From positions 4,823,143 to 4,887,142 of the forward strand of contig NC_079491.1 in assembly GCF_020520425.1 (NCBI RefSeq): a stretch of DNA of 64,000 nucleotides, read 5' to 3'. The number at the start of each line of letters is the position of its first letter. The stretch's first letter is position 1. This DNA is from Spinacia oleracea. Lineage: Eukaryota; Streptophyta; Magnoliopsida; Caryophyllales; Amaranthaceae. The notes below the pieces were generated by a model that was not told where the DNA came from, did not search any database, and saw nothing but the letters and a program-made list of their open reading frames with translations. Of this stretch, positions 23,700 through 35,984 are shown piece by piece. A program made the position numbers and the translations under genes.

Positions 23700-26126
23700 C
23701 CGAACACTAATAGAATTAGGTGTCCTTATTTTGTATTTATGTATAATTTATATTTATATATTCTCTCTACTATCAGTTTAATTTCACTTTCTCAGGTACT
23801 TTTCGATTTGATATACGTGTTTTTCTTAATTGCCTTGGTTGTTGTTGTAGAGCTTGATTTAAGTTGTTTATATTTGTTATCGGTTGATATTTGTAGTTAG
23901 TCAATTATTTTCAAATCTAAAATATGGGAGTATATATGAACCAATAGATGAGGAAGTGGCGCACTAGTAAATTTAAAATTATTAATATGTTGTACTACTA
24001 GATTACGTGGATGAACAAACAAATTTGTGAAAAAAGTTAAGGATTTGGAATTGTTCGGTTTGCATAATTTTGTTTCTCTTTTGGCATATTCGATTGAAAC
24101 TAATTTACGATTTTTTAATAGAGCATCTATTACTATATATTAAAAGAGACACCATAAATGACACGTGTCATTTCCTGGTGCGTTTTTTTCTCGCCAAACA
24201 TCACTTTTCCAAAAAAAGTGTATTTGTTTTATTTTATTTTATTCTCTACCTTTTTTATATAAACTATTTATGTTTGGAAACAAAATTTAGTTTATAAATT
24301 ATTGCAATAATAAATACGATGTAATAATAATTATTCTAAATTGGTAATATTTTAGTCAAATCGCTATACTAATAATCGCTATATCACTCAGTATTTTAGT
24401 CAAATTACCATATTAGCATTTAAAATATGCACATTAGATGAATAAATTTAAACGAGTATATTAAAAATGTTATAACAATGCAATAGTTTGGGAGATAATT
24501 AGTTAAATATTTTGTGAAAAAAGTATCAAAATTCGTGCGTGCACGGAATCTAATCTAGTACTGTACTAATTATGGGTGTACTTGTTGTTTGGTTGAGTAG
24601 TTTTCAGAATGGGAGATTTGGTGCAACCGTTTGTTGTTGATGAGGTGCAAAATGCAGATAAGAAGACGTCCTTTTATGTAAAGTTGATGTGGTCAGTTAT
24701 TGCGTACTTAATACTTAGGTTATGCAATGAGCTTTCACTATATGGAATTCACTCCACGGTTTGGGCTGATCCGTTCCCTTGGATGTCTGTCATCTTTACT
24801 GTTTCCAGTCGTAGAAACATCATGTATCTTGTCCTGGCTTCCAGTGTCGCCTTCCCCCTTGCCATGTCTATGTTGGTGATGGAACTATTGCTTTGGTTTA
24901 ATATTCTTCAACTTGACAAAGACGTCGAAGAGGACCGTGCACTTTGGTAAGTGATATGCTTCATCTGTTTTATACTCCCTCCGTCCCGAAATACTCGACC
25001 TGTTTTCCTTATCGGGCCGTCCCTTAATACTTGATCTGTTTCTAAAAATGAAAATATTCTAACAATATTATATTATTTCTCACTCCACCCCTATTAACCC
25101 ACCTACCCCCTACTCCATACAAAAAATAATTAAAAATTCAAACTCTACTCTCCCCCAACCCCACCCCTTTACATATTTCCCACTAACTACATTAAAATAA
25201 TACCCCACTATCAACTACTACCTATTAAATTAAATAAGTCAATTCAAGTCCCTTAAACTCTGTGTCGGTCAAACCGGGTCGAGTATTCCGGGACGAAGGG
25301 AGTAATGATGATCCAATGACCCAATTTAGAATTTTGACACTATTTAGAAAAAAAATCCTAAATTATTTTCAATACATAAGAAAAAATGTATTTATGTGAA
25401 GGTCTGATTTGTCTCAATGAATATTTTAATAATATCAAAATTTTACGGAATATAATTTTTACTAATCTAAAACACTAAAATTAGAGATATATAAAAGTTA
25501 TAAAATGTGCATAAGTAAACGTGAAAATTAGAAATCAGAACATCATTATGGTAGTATATTGATTTACTACACTATTTGGTTTTGTATCCTATTCTTTTTC
25601 TGAATCTGAATCTACATGTATGATGTTCTGAATCTACAAGTGGAGTATTGGGCTTGGTGGGCTAGTATTGAGTTTGTAATATGGCTATTATGAATATGGC
25701 TTGAATATTTTTCTCATATTTCTCCCCAAAACACATGTTCATGAGAATAGATGATCTTATTGTATTTCGTAGGGGTAGATTAACTTTGAATCCCAATCAT
25801 AGTGGGGGTTAATATTATCCTAAGGACAAAGATTAACTCAGCTCGTCCTAATTTAGTTTCTGTATTTTCGTTTCATGATTCAAAGTATAGTTTCTAACAC
25901 TATATTGACTTATTTTGTTCTAATCATGATTAGGAATTATGCACAGAAGGTGTTGGGAATTCTGATAACTATTGGTATGGCTGTAGCATGTGTTCTTTGT
26001 GGGATGTATGGAAGTGTTGACGAGCTCGGTGTTGGCAACGCAATTCTTAAAGTTGTTCAACAGTGCTTTGGTGGAATCATTGTCATCTTCCTGGTAGAAT
26101 TTGAAAAGAGATACGATATTTTCTGA
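23700..26126 (+). CDS. Short Sec61-alpha-like protein (N-terminal part only), copy A
   Basis: Sec61 alpha forms the ER protein-translocation channel. Coding exons are 24609-24946 and 25934-26126, joined TTTG/GGAAT at GTAAGT...TTAG, giving 176 residues. A leader exon ends at 23795 (CTCAG/GTAC), and its intron (23796-24607) contains a Helitron. Family words in order: EVQNADKK, LYGIHSTVWADPFPWMSVI (plug region), VEEDRALW, AQKVLGILI, VLCGMYGSVDELGVGNAIL, CFGGIIVI. The family's usual length is about 475 residues; this protein stops after EFEKRYDIF, near the fourth to fifth membrane helix, with no remnant of the rest downstream. The frame is intact across the splice. A close relative with the same structure lies at 42480-44176. 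Function is unknown: the truncated form could not make a channel alone. Identity as a Sec61-alpha relative is firm; expression is not shown. Confidence 0.82.
24126..24558 (+). mobile_element. Small Helitron in the 5' UTR intron of Sec61-like copy A
   Basis: The 5' end TCTATTACTATATATTAAAA follows A (24125) and is followed by GACACGTGTC. The 3' end has CGTGCGTGCACGG, a short hairpin, then AATCTAATCTAG with CTAG at 24555-24558 and T after it. No coding region. Copy B lacks it at the equivalent place. Confidence 0.7.
24975..25302. mobile_element. Stowaway-type MITE (Tc1/mariner)
   Basis: The ends are CTCCCTCCGTCCCGAAATAC and its inverse (GTATTCCGGGACGAAGGGAG), flanked by TA on both sides (24973-24974; 25303-25304). 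No transposase. It lies in the second intron of Sec61-like copy A. Confidence 0.85.
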
Positions 26127-26520
26127 CAAACTATCTAAATGAAACCTGAAATCAATGTAACTAGCTAGGAAAATTTCACTTCTTTCTACTTATTGTGTAG
26201 AGGTTTAATTTCGAAATTCTCTTATGAACATAGTATTAACTTTTTTTTTCAATTAACTAGTACTACGTACTACGTAATTCTTTCTACACGGAGTAACAAA
26301 ATGTACTATGCATTCCATAATCGCATTAAAATTAGAATAAATAAGGGTCAAACTCACTCATGCCTCCTGTGAATATGTTTTCGCGAATGTTTGTTATGTC
26401 CGTAGCTTGTGTATTCACTCGATATCCTATATCACAAAGGTACATAGTTACCAACATAATTGTTTATACAAATTTCGTCTAAGGGGCAACATTTGACTTG
26501 GGCCAATCTCACTCAAGCCT
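26127..26520. other. 3' flank of Sec61-like copy A
   Basis: AT-rich, no gene seen. Would hold the 3' UTR. Confidence 0.35.
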
Positions 26521-26732
26521 TCTGCGCGCGAATATTCACTTTGACCCTATTTTATTTATAGTATTTGAAAATAAGTGTTACCATATAATATATTGTTGCC
26601 TTCGTCTTATTATATATTTAGAAAATGTTAATATTTTATAACTTTATATAATTAAAGATATTAATAGTCAAAGTTGTACATTGACAAGCGTGTCCAGTCG
26701 AAACGTTACGAGTATTCCGGGACGGAGGGAGT
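26521..26732. mobile_element. Stowaway MITE remnant, right end clear
   Basis: The right end reads CGAGTATTCCGGGACGGAGG followed by GAGTA. The interior matches the outer element at 54000-54630 (TTGACAAGCGTGTCCAGT). No clean left end was found. Confidence 0.6.
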
Positions 26733-26889
26733 ACATAATTCGTGTACCACTTGATTGGTAAGCGTACCAAACACTCGAATGCAGGCACCATGGACAATTG
26801 GACATGAATCACTATGGATTTAATAATAGTCCAATCCTACCCTAATTACCATAATAACCTTTATACCCTATACAAACAAATTTATTCAC

Positions 26890-26945
26890 GAACAACTATA
26901 AAACCCTAAACGGCTAAACCTAAACCTAAACCTAAACCTAAATTC
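26890..26945. repeat. CCTAAA short tandem repeat with telo-box-like word
   Basis: AAACCCTAA followed by four CCTAAA units just before the short F-box ORF. AAACCCTAA is a telo-box motif found in many plant leaders. A role here is only a guess. Confidence 0.5.
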
Positions 26946-26983
26946 TAAAAGCAAATCAAAGATTCAAAGCAAAGTACGTAACT

Positions 26984-27133
26984 ATGGCGAGAAGAAGAGG
27001 AGGAAGAAGGAAAGGAAGAAAGCCAAGACGAAGGAAATCAAAAGTAAAACATCTCCCAAATGATGTTTTACTCGAAATCTTCCACAAATTACCCTTCAAA
27101 ACCGCGATTCGATCCAAGTTAGTATGCAAATAA
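26984..27133 (+). pseudogene. F-box gene fragment (N-terminal 49 residues)
   Basis: ATG starts MARRRGGRRKGRK, a very basic leader. A good F-box core follows: LPNDVLLEIFHKLPFKTAI, then VCK and a TAA stop at 27131. The usual W after VCK and all downstream substrate-binding sequence are absent. A MULE-type inverted-repeat end begins 23 bp later at 27156 and probably removed or replaced the rest. Confidence 0.75.
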
Positions 27134-27155
27134 TGTTGCGATTTAATACAATAAA

Positions 27156-27435
27156 CGGATTTTTCATGAAATACCCCTCAATTTTCACGAAATTCACCAA
27201 ATGCCCCTCACCTTTAACATAATACCCAAACTACCCTTACTAATGACGCGCCGTTAGTCCTCCGTTAGCCTACTTTCTAATTCACCAAATGCCCCTATGT
27301 TGTAAATTATTTCACCAAATACCTCTAAATTAAAAAATAAATCACCAAATGCCCAAATCTAAAATTTACCTTTTTAAAGCCCAACGGATAGTTTTTGGAA
27401 TTGAAAAATAGCCGTTGCTTAGCCGTTGCTTATTG
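27156..27435 (+). mobile_element. Single MULE inverted-repeat end (same family as the Pack-MULE)
   Basis: Starts CGGATTTTTCATGAAATACC and matches the left inverted repeat of the element at 35509-37426 along about 280 bp (CACCAAATGCCCCTCA words, CGCCGTTAG). No matching right end was found nearby, so it is a solitary end or a truncated element. Confidence 0.75.
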
Positions 27436-27469
27436 TTTTTATAAAATATTTTCCAACTCAAAACAAAGG

Positions 27470-27816
27470 AATTACCAAGATATTACCGCCACCGTGATAA
27501 AGGCTAAGACTATTTACCAGAATTACGCAGCGAAATTAACTAACTTTCAAAACATATTAAATAGTTAATGGCCATTAAAACAAACTGGAACCACTAAGGC
27601 CCAAAACCAAAATATTAAATATTTCAAAATCCATTAACCAAAAATAGTACTAATAACGATAGTAGTCATGACTATAAATAGAGTTTATGAAATACGGAAG
27701 ATTAAACTCTCAACACGAATCCCATGATAACTTCTCCCGCAAGTTATCTCTACAAACCTGCTTTATTAAAATTCTACTCCCCAACAACGCAAATGCAATT
27801 GATGGATCATCATAGG
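27470..27816 (-). mobile_element. LTR-retrotransposon-derived fossil sequence, left part of a nested block
   Basis: Contains GATATTACCGCCACC-like words also seen near 50950 in a large LTR fossil. The CACTA element inserted at its right edge. It is probably continuous with 31433-31586 and 34198-38368 before the later insertions, but its left boundary is not clear. Confidence 0.35.
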
Positions 27817-27969
27817 CACTACTACAAAAAGCGTGATATCTCGACGTTGTAGCCTCGACGATGTGGTAGGCTGTCAACGTGAAATATTGTTTCGCGTTAT
27901 TTCTCGACGGGGTTTGATGTCTATGTAATTTCTCAACATGGAAAAGCGTCGAGGAATCAGATAGATGTC

Positions 27970-30146
27970 ACATGTGGCGCACGTGATCTTAAAAAGTGGC
28001 AGCGGGTTTCCTTTATTCAATATTTGGGGAAAAGAAAACCGCTCCCGATAAACCCTAAAATTGTTTCTCAACTTCCCACTCACCACCTCCATCTCTTTCA
28101 CTCACCTCTTCTTCTAAGGAGTTGTAAGTTCAACTTCACAAATTGTTTCCCCTTGCCGTTTGTATTTGTTTTCTATCTACCTCTTTCCCTTTCGATTTTC
28201 CCATATTTTGGGTTCAAATTGTGTAATTTGGGATTTACGTTTCTATTTGGCTGAATCGGAGACTCAAGAAATATGGATAGGTCAGATTTCAGTTATCAAT
28301 TTCGATATATTTTATTCAAATTTGGTCTTATGAATTTAGGTTTTTCTAATTGCCTTAAAACATTTTTGTTTGGTGGAATGGATGTTAATTGATGAAAATC
28401 AAAGATAAATTCGTGGGACTCAGATCCTGGTTCCAAGCTCCCGTTCAACGTTCATGATTTCGGAGATACCTAATTCTCTCATAGGTCAGGTCAGTTCACA
28501 ATTACAATCCCATTAATTTATGTTTTTATGCCTTTTGTTGGTGAAGCAATCTAGGTCTAGTCTCACTTTCTTGTTAGAAAATTTGAATCCGGTTTTTATT
28601 TTTTGATTGTCGGGGTTTGATAATTCGAGAATCGCAATGGTGGTTTATTGATCCGTGTGAATAAATCTGGAATTTGAGGTTTTAATCAACATTGAAATAT
28701 ACGTTTGAGTTTGTTTTAATTTATTTTTTACAATAGTCCATCCCCTTCTTTATCATTGTAGTATTTTCCAGTACAAGAATTTTTATTTTTGTTTCTTTTT
28801 TGGTTATTATATGCCAAGGACTTCTTAATTCATAATTTTAGAATACAGGGTAGAACTTTTTTTTAACTTGTATCATTGTATGTGATTTTGGGTGCAGCCA
28901 TGAGGCATTTAGTATTTCCGTTGAACTTCCTTCTATTTATGGTTTGGAAACAGAAGTCTAGTTGAAGTTATATCATGTTTGAATGATGATTATATTGAGT
29001 AATTCTAAATTGTTATTCTATGTTTTTTACTCCTGGGGTTTGCTGACCATTTTAGGCACAAAGAAACCTTCACTAATATTTTCAGTTCTAAAGTATCAAG
29101 CATCAAGCAAATAACTTGACCATTTTCAACTTTTTGTTTGCTATGAATTACTATATACAATTCAATGCATTTCGAATATACTACCATGTACTATTCGTTC
29201 TATTCAGCAGAAAGAACAAGGTTTGGGTTGTACATATCTAATCCCATATACTCTACCTTTGGAATGAGACTCATGACATGCATTGTGTAAGATAGCCTAA
29301 TCGACCAACTTTTTGTTCATCGAAAAAAAAATTCAAGAGCTTTTCCATCTCTCTTCCTCCACACTGCAGTCGATCTGAGAAACTGAACACGATCTTGGAG
29401 CATCCAAATTTCAACGAGCTTCAATATTTTCTCAGATCCGAACCAGAAGAAACTATGGCATATGCTTATTCTCAACCTTGAAAAGTTCATTGCTCTAGCC
29501 ATTTTATAGGTCTGTAATAGCTTCAATCTCTGATATTGTGATGTTATTTCCGATTTTGCTTGAACTTCATGTTTATTTTGCTGCGATTGTGTTGCGTTTT
29601 CTTGTTTGCTATGGATTTCAAGGAATTTAGGTTTTTTTTTTACTTGTACGATTATGTGTTGTGAGATTAGGGTTTTGAGGGATCGATCTTCGAGGATTTG
29701 AGCGGAATTAGGATTTCACATTGGTTTTATATGTTTTAGAGTACAAAGGTAATTGAGGAACTAGTCAAAATATGATTAAATTTGGTTTATTTGTCTATTT
29801 CTTCAGCGAAATTGGGTCTATGTAAATGCAAGAACTATTGTTGTAATGTGATTAGTCATGCTTGACTTTGTTAGTTTCTTTGTTTGATTTGAAGTCTACT
29901 GATTCCGTATTGCTACTGGTTCTACAAATGTTGGATTTGTACCCAGCTTGAATCAAATGGAACTGTCTTGTTGTATTCTCTAATGGTGTAATGAGTCTGA
30001 GTGCTACATTGAAAAAAAATCTGTGTTCTTTGATAATTTACAGGTAATGTATTTTCTCTTAAAACTTCTAGTATTGGTTTCTTTGTTGCAGTCATTTTTA
30101 CACTCTGTTTTTATTTTCTGCTAACATTGTTTGCTGTCATTTGCAG
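27970..30146. other. CACTA interior, unassigned
   Basis: 28030-28260 looks like a gene leader (pyrimidine-rich, TAAACCCTAA near 28049). The rest is intron-like AT-rich sequence. No exon that I recognise lies here, though 29330-29520 is GC-richer and may be a further captured piece. Confidence 0.35.
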
Positions 30147-30444
30147 GTTCTCCGAATTTGGAGGTCCAGTTCACGAGCGACCTGTTGAAGATTTGGCTTT
30201 TGCAGTTGCCCGTTTCATACAAAGCGGTGGTTCATACATTTACTATTACATGGTTAGTAGTTGTTTATGAGCATCCTCTTATTGTTTTTGTTATTGACAT
30301 TAGAAGGTTAATGTCTGGCCCTTTTGCTTTCTGATGTTGTTCACTTCTACTGACAGTACCATGGTGGAACCAACTTTAAACGAACAGCTGGCGTACCATT
30401 CGTTACAACTAGTTATGATTATGATGCCCCAATTGATGAATATG
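30147..30444 (+). pseudogene. Captured beta-galactosidase (GH35) gene fragment, two exons
   Basis: Exon 30147-30252 encodes [20 protein letters not shown] and on to YIYYYM. Exon 30357-30444 encodes [12 protein letters not shown] and [13 protein letters not shown]. Introns are GCAG/GTTC, ATG/GTTAG...GACAG/TAC and ATG/GTAAG. These are hallmark sequences of plant beta-galactosidases, cell-wall enzymes of some 700-900 residues; only about 64 residues are present. The usual G in NFGRT is K here. Both exons keep their splice signals and frame, so capture was at DNA level and is not ancient. No function as an enzyme is possible. Confidence 0.88.
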
Positions 30445-30549
30445 GTAAGAATTTGATCTTGCATATTTGTGTTTTGTGGAAGTAGTGGTTTTTAATAACA
30501 TTGAAATCTAAGATTGAGTTTGTTTAATTATTTTTTATGATAGTCCTGT

Positions 30550-30840
30550 TGCGTGTTTCTGTCTTGTTTGGCCTGCTGCTGCACTGCTGTTTCTGCAGGT
30601 GTTTGGTGTTGTTTTCAGCTGCACAGGTGCTGCTTCTTGCTGTTGCAGGGTGTGGGTTGTGCTCCTGATGTGTGCAGGCTGTTCTGCAGGGAGTCCAGGT
30701 GCGTGCTGCAGTCAGGTCTACAGGGAGTGTGGTGTTCGATTGCTGCTGTGTGTAATCTTATGTTGCGTACCCTTTTATTGCATTTGTTGTGTTTGGTTGT
30801 TAGGGAGTGGTCTGTACTCCTCTAACTTTTTCTGCTGTTT
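30550..30840. other. GC-richer CTGCAG-rich stretch inside the CACTA element
   Basis: Dense in TGCTG, CTGCAG and GTGTGG words, unlike the AT-rich surroundings. Both Cys-rich open frames over it look like composition artefacts. Origin unknown. Confidence 0.4.
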
Positions 30841-30979
30841 CGTTTAGATACTTTTGTTCATACCTTTTGGTATTAAATTTGTGTTTTGGAGATATATAGC
30901 TAGCTAATTTAATAGTTTGGACATGTGTAAACTTAATTTGACGATATGATATGACGATTTGGAGCGAGCTAATACGTAT

Positions 30980-30980
<1 letters not shown>

Positions 30981-31074
<94 letters not shown>
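30981..31074. repeat. (TA)n microsatellite, about 45 repeats
   Basis: Uninterrupted TA run inside the CACTA element. Its length is prone to assembly error. Confidence 0.95.
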
Positions 31075-31076
<2 letters not shown>

Positions 31077-31586
31077 TTAATATATGAACGATTAAAAAAA
31101 ATATTAAATTAAATTCTCGACTCTATAAAGTGTCAAAAATGATTCGCGCAAAAGTTGTTGGTAAACCCGCAAAAATTATTACTACGCAGATGACCGTCGA
31201 AAAATATATAGCTACACCAAACCCCGTCGAGATTCTCGACGCAGAAAGGCGCCAAAAATTATCTGTAGACGACAAACACCGTCGACATTTTCGACGCGGT
31301 AGGGCGTCGAGAATTTCTCTACGGCCAAATTCTCGACGCTGTCGTTGGGCGTCGAGAAAAATTTTCTCGACGCTTTTGGGCGTCGAAAAATAGCCAAAAA
31401 AGCGTCGAAAAATGACGCATTTTGTAGTAGTGAGGGTCATTAAGGCAAATGCCATGACCAGAAGACATGAAACACGAAGTCAGCAAAAGCTGAGTACTTA
31501 CAAGAATATAGTGAAACAAAACAATAAACATGCATCACTCACTAAGTACTAATCAACATGCAAAAGCCATTTAATAGATAACAAGT

Positions 31587-34192
31587 TGTAATATCCCGAA
31601 ATTTTAAATTCGATTTATTAAAATTAAAAATATTTATTAACTTGATTTCGTTAAATTACGAATAATCGAATTTCGTTATTTTAATCGTTTTTACGATTTA
31701 TTTTCAACGATAAATTTATAAACTGAAATTATTTATTTTTCGTTAACGATAGTTTTTAAGAAATTATTTTAAATAAACATTTATATTTTTAGCAATTTCT
31801 GAAAATCACAAACAATTTCTGAATTTTGCCAAAATTGTGAATATATTATTAAAAAAAAAAAAAAAAAAGGGGAAAAATTTCTGCTTTATTTCCCTTGCTC
31901 TCCACGCATGAACCAAGAAGTTTTTACTTCCTCTCCTTCCCTCAAATCAGTCCATGTTCAATTTCTTGAGCCCCAAGGCCTTCCCCCTTCTAGAATCCTT
32001 TCAAAAATTACAAAATCCCTTCAATTTCTGATAAATTTCAATACCAAAATCAATCCACAAAACTGAAAACAATTCTTCCTTGTTCTTCCTTAATCCGAAC
32101 CACCACCACCTCAGGAAGCCACCACCACCACCGTCCACCGTCACCCACCTTCACCACCTATCAGTCGCAAACGCCCCCAGCCACCCAGACCACCATCCAC
32201 CACCACACACACACCCGCACGAACCCCCTGCCCTCCCCTGCCTTTCTTCCCCTCCTTTCCTTCGCGGCACCACCGACCCCACGCCACCACCACAACCACC
32301 ACACCACCAGCACCACTCTACTCCTCCGACCACCATCAACAACCACGTCCACCAAACCACCGCCCAGAACCACCCCGTCGGCCTCCCTCTCCCTCGCACC
32401 TTCCCCTCCCCTGCTTCCCTTGTTTCGCACCACCACCCCTTCCCCTTTTCGCAACTCCCCCGCCCTCAGCCACCATTAAACACCACCGCGCTCCGCCTGC
32501 TCGCACCGCCCCACCAAGCCTGACCACCCGAGCAACCCGAGCCAACCGCCACCTTCTTCCTTCTCCTCTCCTCTCTTCGTGCCCCCTCCCCTGTTTCTTG
32601 CGTTCCCTTTCCCAGAAACCCAAAGTAACCAAAATTAGATTTTTAAAGATTTAATTTTATTTTCCTTCAACCCATATTAAATTGGGCCAACTAACCATTT
32701 GGACCTTTGGTAAGACCAATCTGAATTTTCAGATTTTAAATTTAGCAATATTTATGTTTTAATAATTTTTATGATATAATTATTTACTAATAAATTGTTA
32801 TTATTTTTCAAGTTTAATTATCAAATATCGATTTTACTAAAATAAATTATCTTGGATTAACAAAAACGAAATTTAAATAAGATTTTCATGAAAACCGGTT
32901 TATGAAATAAATATATATTTCGAATTAAATTTCGATTAATAATATTTTCATTAAATTATGAAATTATATTTATATTAAAATTCGTTATTTATAAAATTCT
33001 TGACTTATAAAGGTTATGATTTATAAAAATATTGATTTTAAATTATTTATCGATTTGGTACTAATTCAAGGATTTAATATTTTGAAAGAAATTGGACTCG
33101 GAGCTCAGGACGAACGAACCAAGGAAAACAAAACCCTTAGCAAATCGCGGAAGTGAGGTAACGGCTATTGCTAGTACCCGCAATCCCCTTATAAATGTAT
33201 TATGAAATTATGACGTTATGATTGAATTTATGAATTAAATGTTTTGATGTGTTTTATGGATTGTGGGATGAAATATGATTTGATTAAATTGTTTCCTATA
33301 ATATGATTTGATTGAGTTTTCTCGTAAAATGATGTTTATGCAATGCTATGAAAGAATTGATGTTTTATGGATCCCAGGATCTAAATGATGTTTTATGATC
33401 TAAAAAGAGTTATGTTATTTCAACTGAAATACAAGCCAAGGCTTGGTAAAATTACATACAACATGATAAATGAAAGTGAAAGACCTGGTTTGTCTGGCAG
33501 TATATAAACTACCATCTTCCTATCTATCGGTCATGCATGCACCACGGACACCTGTCCACCCATGGATTACGAGACCAGGATCCCATGGTTTATGAGCCCA
33601 GGCTCAGGGCCCAGGCCCATGTTACGATGATGAGCCCAGACTCAGGGCCCAGGCCCAGTGGAGAATTCCTTCACGGTTCGTACTTGCCGACAACTAGCAT
33701 GTTAATTTAAAGTTTATGAATGATGTTTTCATTAAAAGTTTATGAATGAATTAAATATGATGTTTTATTAAATATTTTACCTATTCTATTCTCCCTGCGT
33801 TATTAAATAAAATGAATTGAAATGAATTTACGCTGCTAGAATAGTTCGTTACTGAGTCTTCGGCTCACCGTTTTTGTTTTCTGTTTTAGGTACTGATGGG
33901 GACGATGGACACGAGTAGTGGCGAGAAATTTCACTTTAATATTATCCACCTAGCTTATGCTTACAGTTTTAATAGTTTAATAGTTTTAATTAAAGACTTT
34001 TAGTAAGTTATGTACTTCCATTTTGATAATATAAAGGATTATATATATATTTTGGAGTATTTAATAGCATATGATTGATGTTTGCCTTGTAATTTCCAAA
34101 AAGGAAGTTACGGCAGGTAATGTCCCGACCAATTAGGTTAATTCCGCTGCTAATTATGCTTTAATAATTGAATTAGAGGTCGAGGCGTTACA
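31587..34192 (+). mobile_element. Solo LTR, large, probably Ty3-type
   Basis: Runs from TGTAATATCCCG to GAGGCGTTACA, with the 5-bp duplication CAAGT on both sides (31582-31586; 34193-34197). At 2606 bp with no internal region or second LTR, it is best read as a solo LTR left by recombination. It includes a C-rich stretch (32090-32620) that produces spurious Pro/His-rich open frames. The intact target duplication suggests it is fairly young, but a solo LTR cannot be dated from LTR divergence. The family is inferred from LTR length and end type. Confidence 0.78.
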
Positions 34193-35984
34193 CAAGTAAA
34201 TCATGAATACAAGACTCGACTCTTGACTCGACTCTTGACTCACAATTTAATTAGAATAAGTTTCGAACGGGCCAAAAGAATATTCCATAAAGGAAGGGTG
34301 TTGGGAGCCAACCATACACCAAATAATAAATAATAAATATCAGACCATACCGAGTGTCGGGCCATACCGACGGAATTCCAGCGCATAATATGAATTAAAC
34401 AACGTCTTGTATCATTAGTAGGAGATCAAGCTTTCCGACAAGTCTCCCTCCATTGTTCATACTCAAGGTATATACGTTCCAAGAGTTTTGAAGCTTGCTC
34501 TGGTTGCACTTTACGTTTATTAATATTTTATTAAGGCGAACTCAAGACTCAACAGACAAACACAAGTACAATTAATAAACAACAACCAAACAATCTTATT
34601 TTAATGCTTTAGGACTTGTGATCAACAAAGCAAGACATTGTGAAATTACTACCAGGTTCCTTCTCACAAAAGTGAGATTCCACATCATGCCCATTAACAT
34701 GAGGGTTGTTCCCTTGCACGAAAAATCCTAATTCTATTCATATAATATTCCCAATTGAACCCTACATGTGCGGTGGTTTACGTGAGAGAACCCTTCACAT
34801 ATGGTAAAATAATAGTACAACGTGGTACGAATAATTGGCTCAAAAGTATGCTAGACATCCCGTACAATAGCATAACAATAAATAATTCATCCCTTGCATG
34901 TGAAACCAAACTATACATGCATATATATTGAACAACATGATTGACAATGAAATTCATACTCATAATAATCCCAACATGCTTGTTCAACCAATAATTCAAT
35001 AATTCCAATATAATAATTCACATGATCTTTCACCGAAACAAATATTAATCCACATAATATAATTCACATCAACAACAATCATGTAATGTCCTTGACAAAA
35101 AGTGTGGTCGCCCTAAACTTGTACGTACCTGGAATACCTAAGTACGGGGCCACTGTGCGAATCACGACTCAAAGCTAGAAATCAACTCCTATAATTAAAA
35201 TAATAAAACTTAATTATTAATCATGTTTACTAAATTTCCAGCAACTATTTAAGACTCTAAAACCTTTGTTTTGATTAGAAATTAATCGTTCTTTAACAAT
35301 CTAATAGTCTCAAATGGTCAATTAAAGTCCTAGTACCAAAAACATTGACTTTTGGCCTTTAAAATCATTAAAAATTAATACTTTACGGCCTTATATTAAA
35401 TATGAAAATTAAGATTGATTCCCATAATTTAAATCATCATTAAATATGTAAATCAATTGCCTATACAGTTGGGATTAAAACCCTATTAATAAACAATCAT
35501 AAAAACTACGGATTTTTCATGACATACCCCTCAATTTTCACGAAATTCACCAAATGCCCCTCAACTTTCAGAAATTCACCAAATGCCCCTCACCTTTAAT
35601 ATAATACCCAAACTACCCTTACTAATGACACGCCGTTAGTCCGCCGTTAGCCTACTTTTCTAATTCACCAAATTCCCCTACAATGTAACTTATTTTACCA
35701 AATACCCCTATTTTAAAATATAATTCACCAAATGCCCAAATGTAAAAATTACCTTTTTAAAGCCCAACGGCTAGTTTTTGGGCATGTGTATGTCGACCGA
35801 AAAGATGGAACAATCCTTGTCGGCTGGTGTTACGGGGGAGGAAATTGATGAAGCAGGTTCTCCGTGCTAATTTGTTGGTGGCGTTTCTGGGTTTTCTCCG
35901 GCTAACAATTGTCCATTGGTTGGGGTTGGGGTTTGGTTGGGGTTGGGTTCTCTCTCTCCATTTTTTTTAAGACAAGTGAGAGTC

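Larger units (their letters stand above)
27817..31432. mobile_element. CACTA (En/Spm) non-autonomous element carrying gene exons
   Basis: The ends are CACTACTACAAAAAGCG and the inverse of CACTACTACAAAATGCG, flanked by a perfect 3-bp duplication AGG (27814-27816; 31433-31435). Both ends are full of CTCGACG/CGTCGAG subterminal repeats (27840-27960; 31190-31410), as CACTA transposases require. There is no transposase ORF. The middle holds two beta-galactosidase exons (30147-30444), a region with promoter/leader appearance (28030-28500) and a long TA repeat. Confidence 0.88.

Noticed and set aside
26890-26945. Interstitial telomere
   Set aside because: Only four CCTAAA units, not the plant CCCTAAA array; a short repeat with one telo-box.
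30553-30847. Cys-rich secreted-peptide-like ORFs in two frames
   Set aside because: CTGCAG/TGTGCTG composition gives Cys/Leu in every frame; no signal peptide plus conserved Cys spacing, and it lies inside a CACTA element.
31123-31455. Arg-rich ORFs on both strands at the right end of the CACTA element
   Set aside because: They translate the CGTCGAG/CTCGACG subterminal repeats.
32080-32632. Pro/His-rich and Gly/Arg-rich open frames on both strands
   Set aside because: They lie in a C-rich tract of the solo LTR (31587-34192) and overlap in several frames, so they are composition artefacts.
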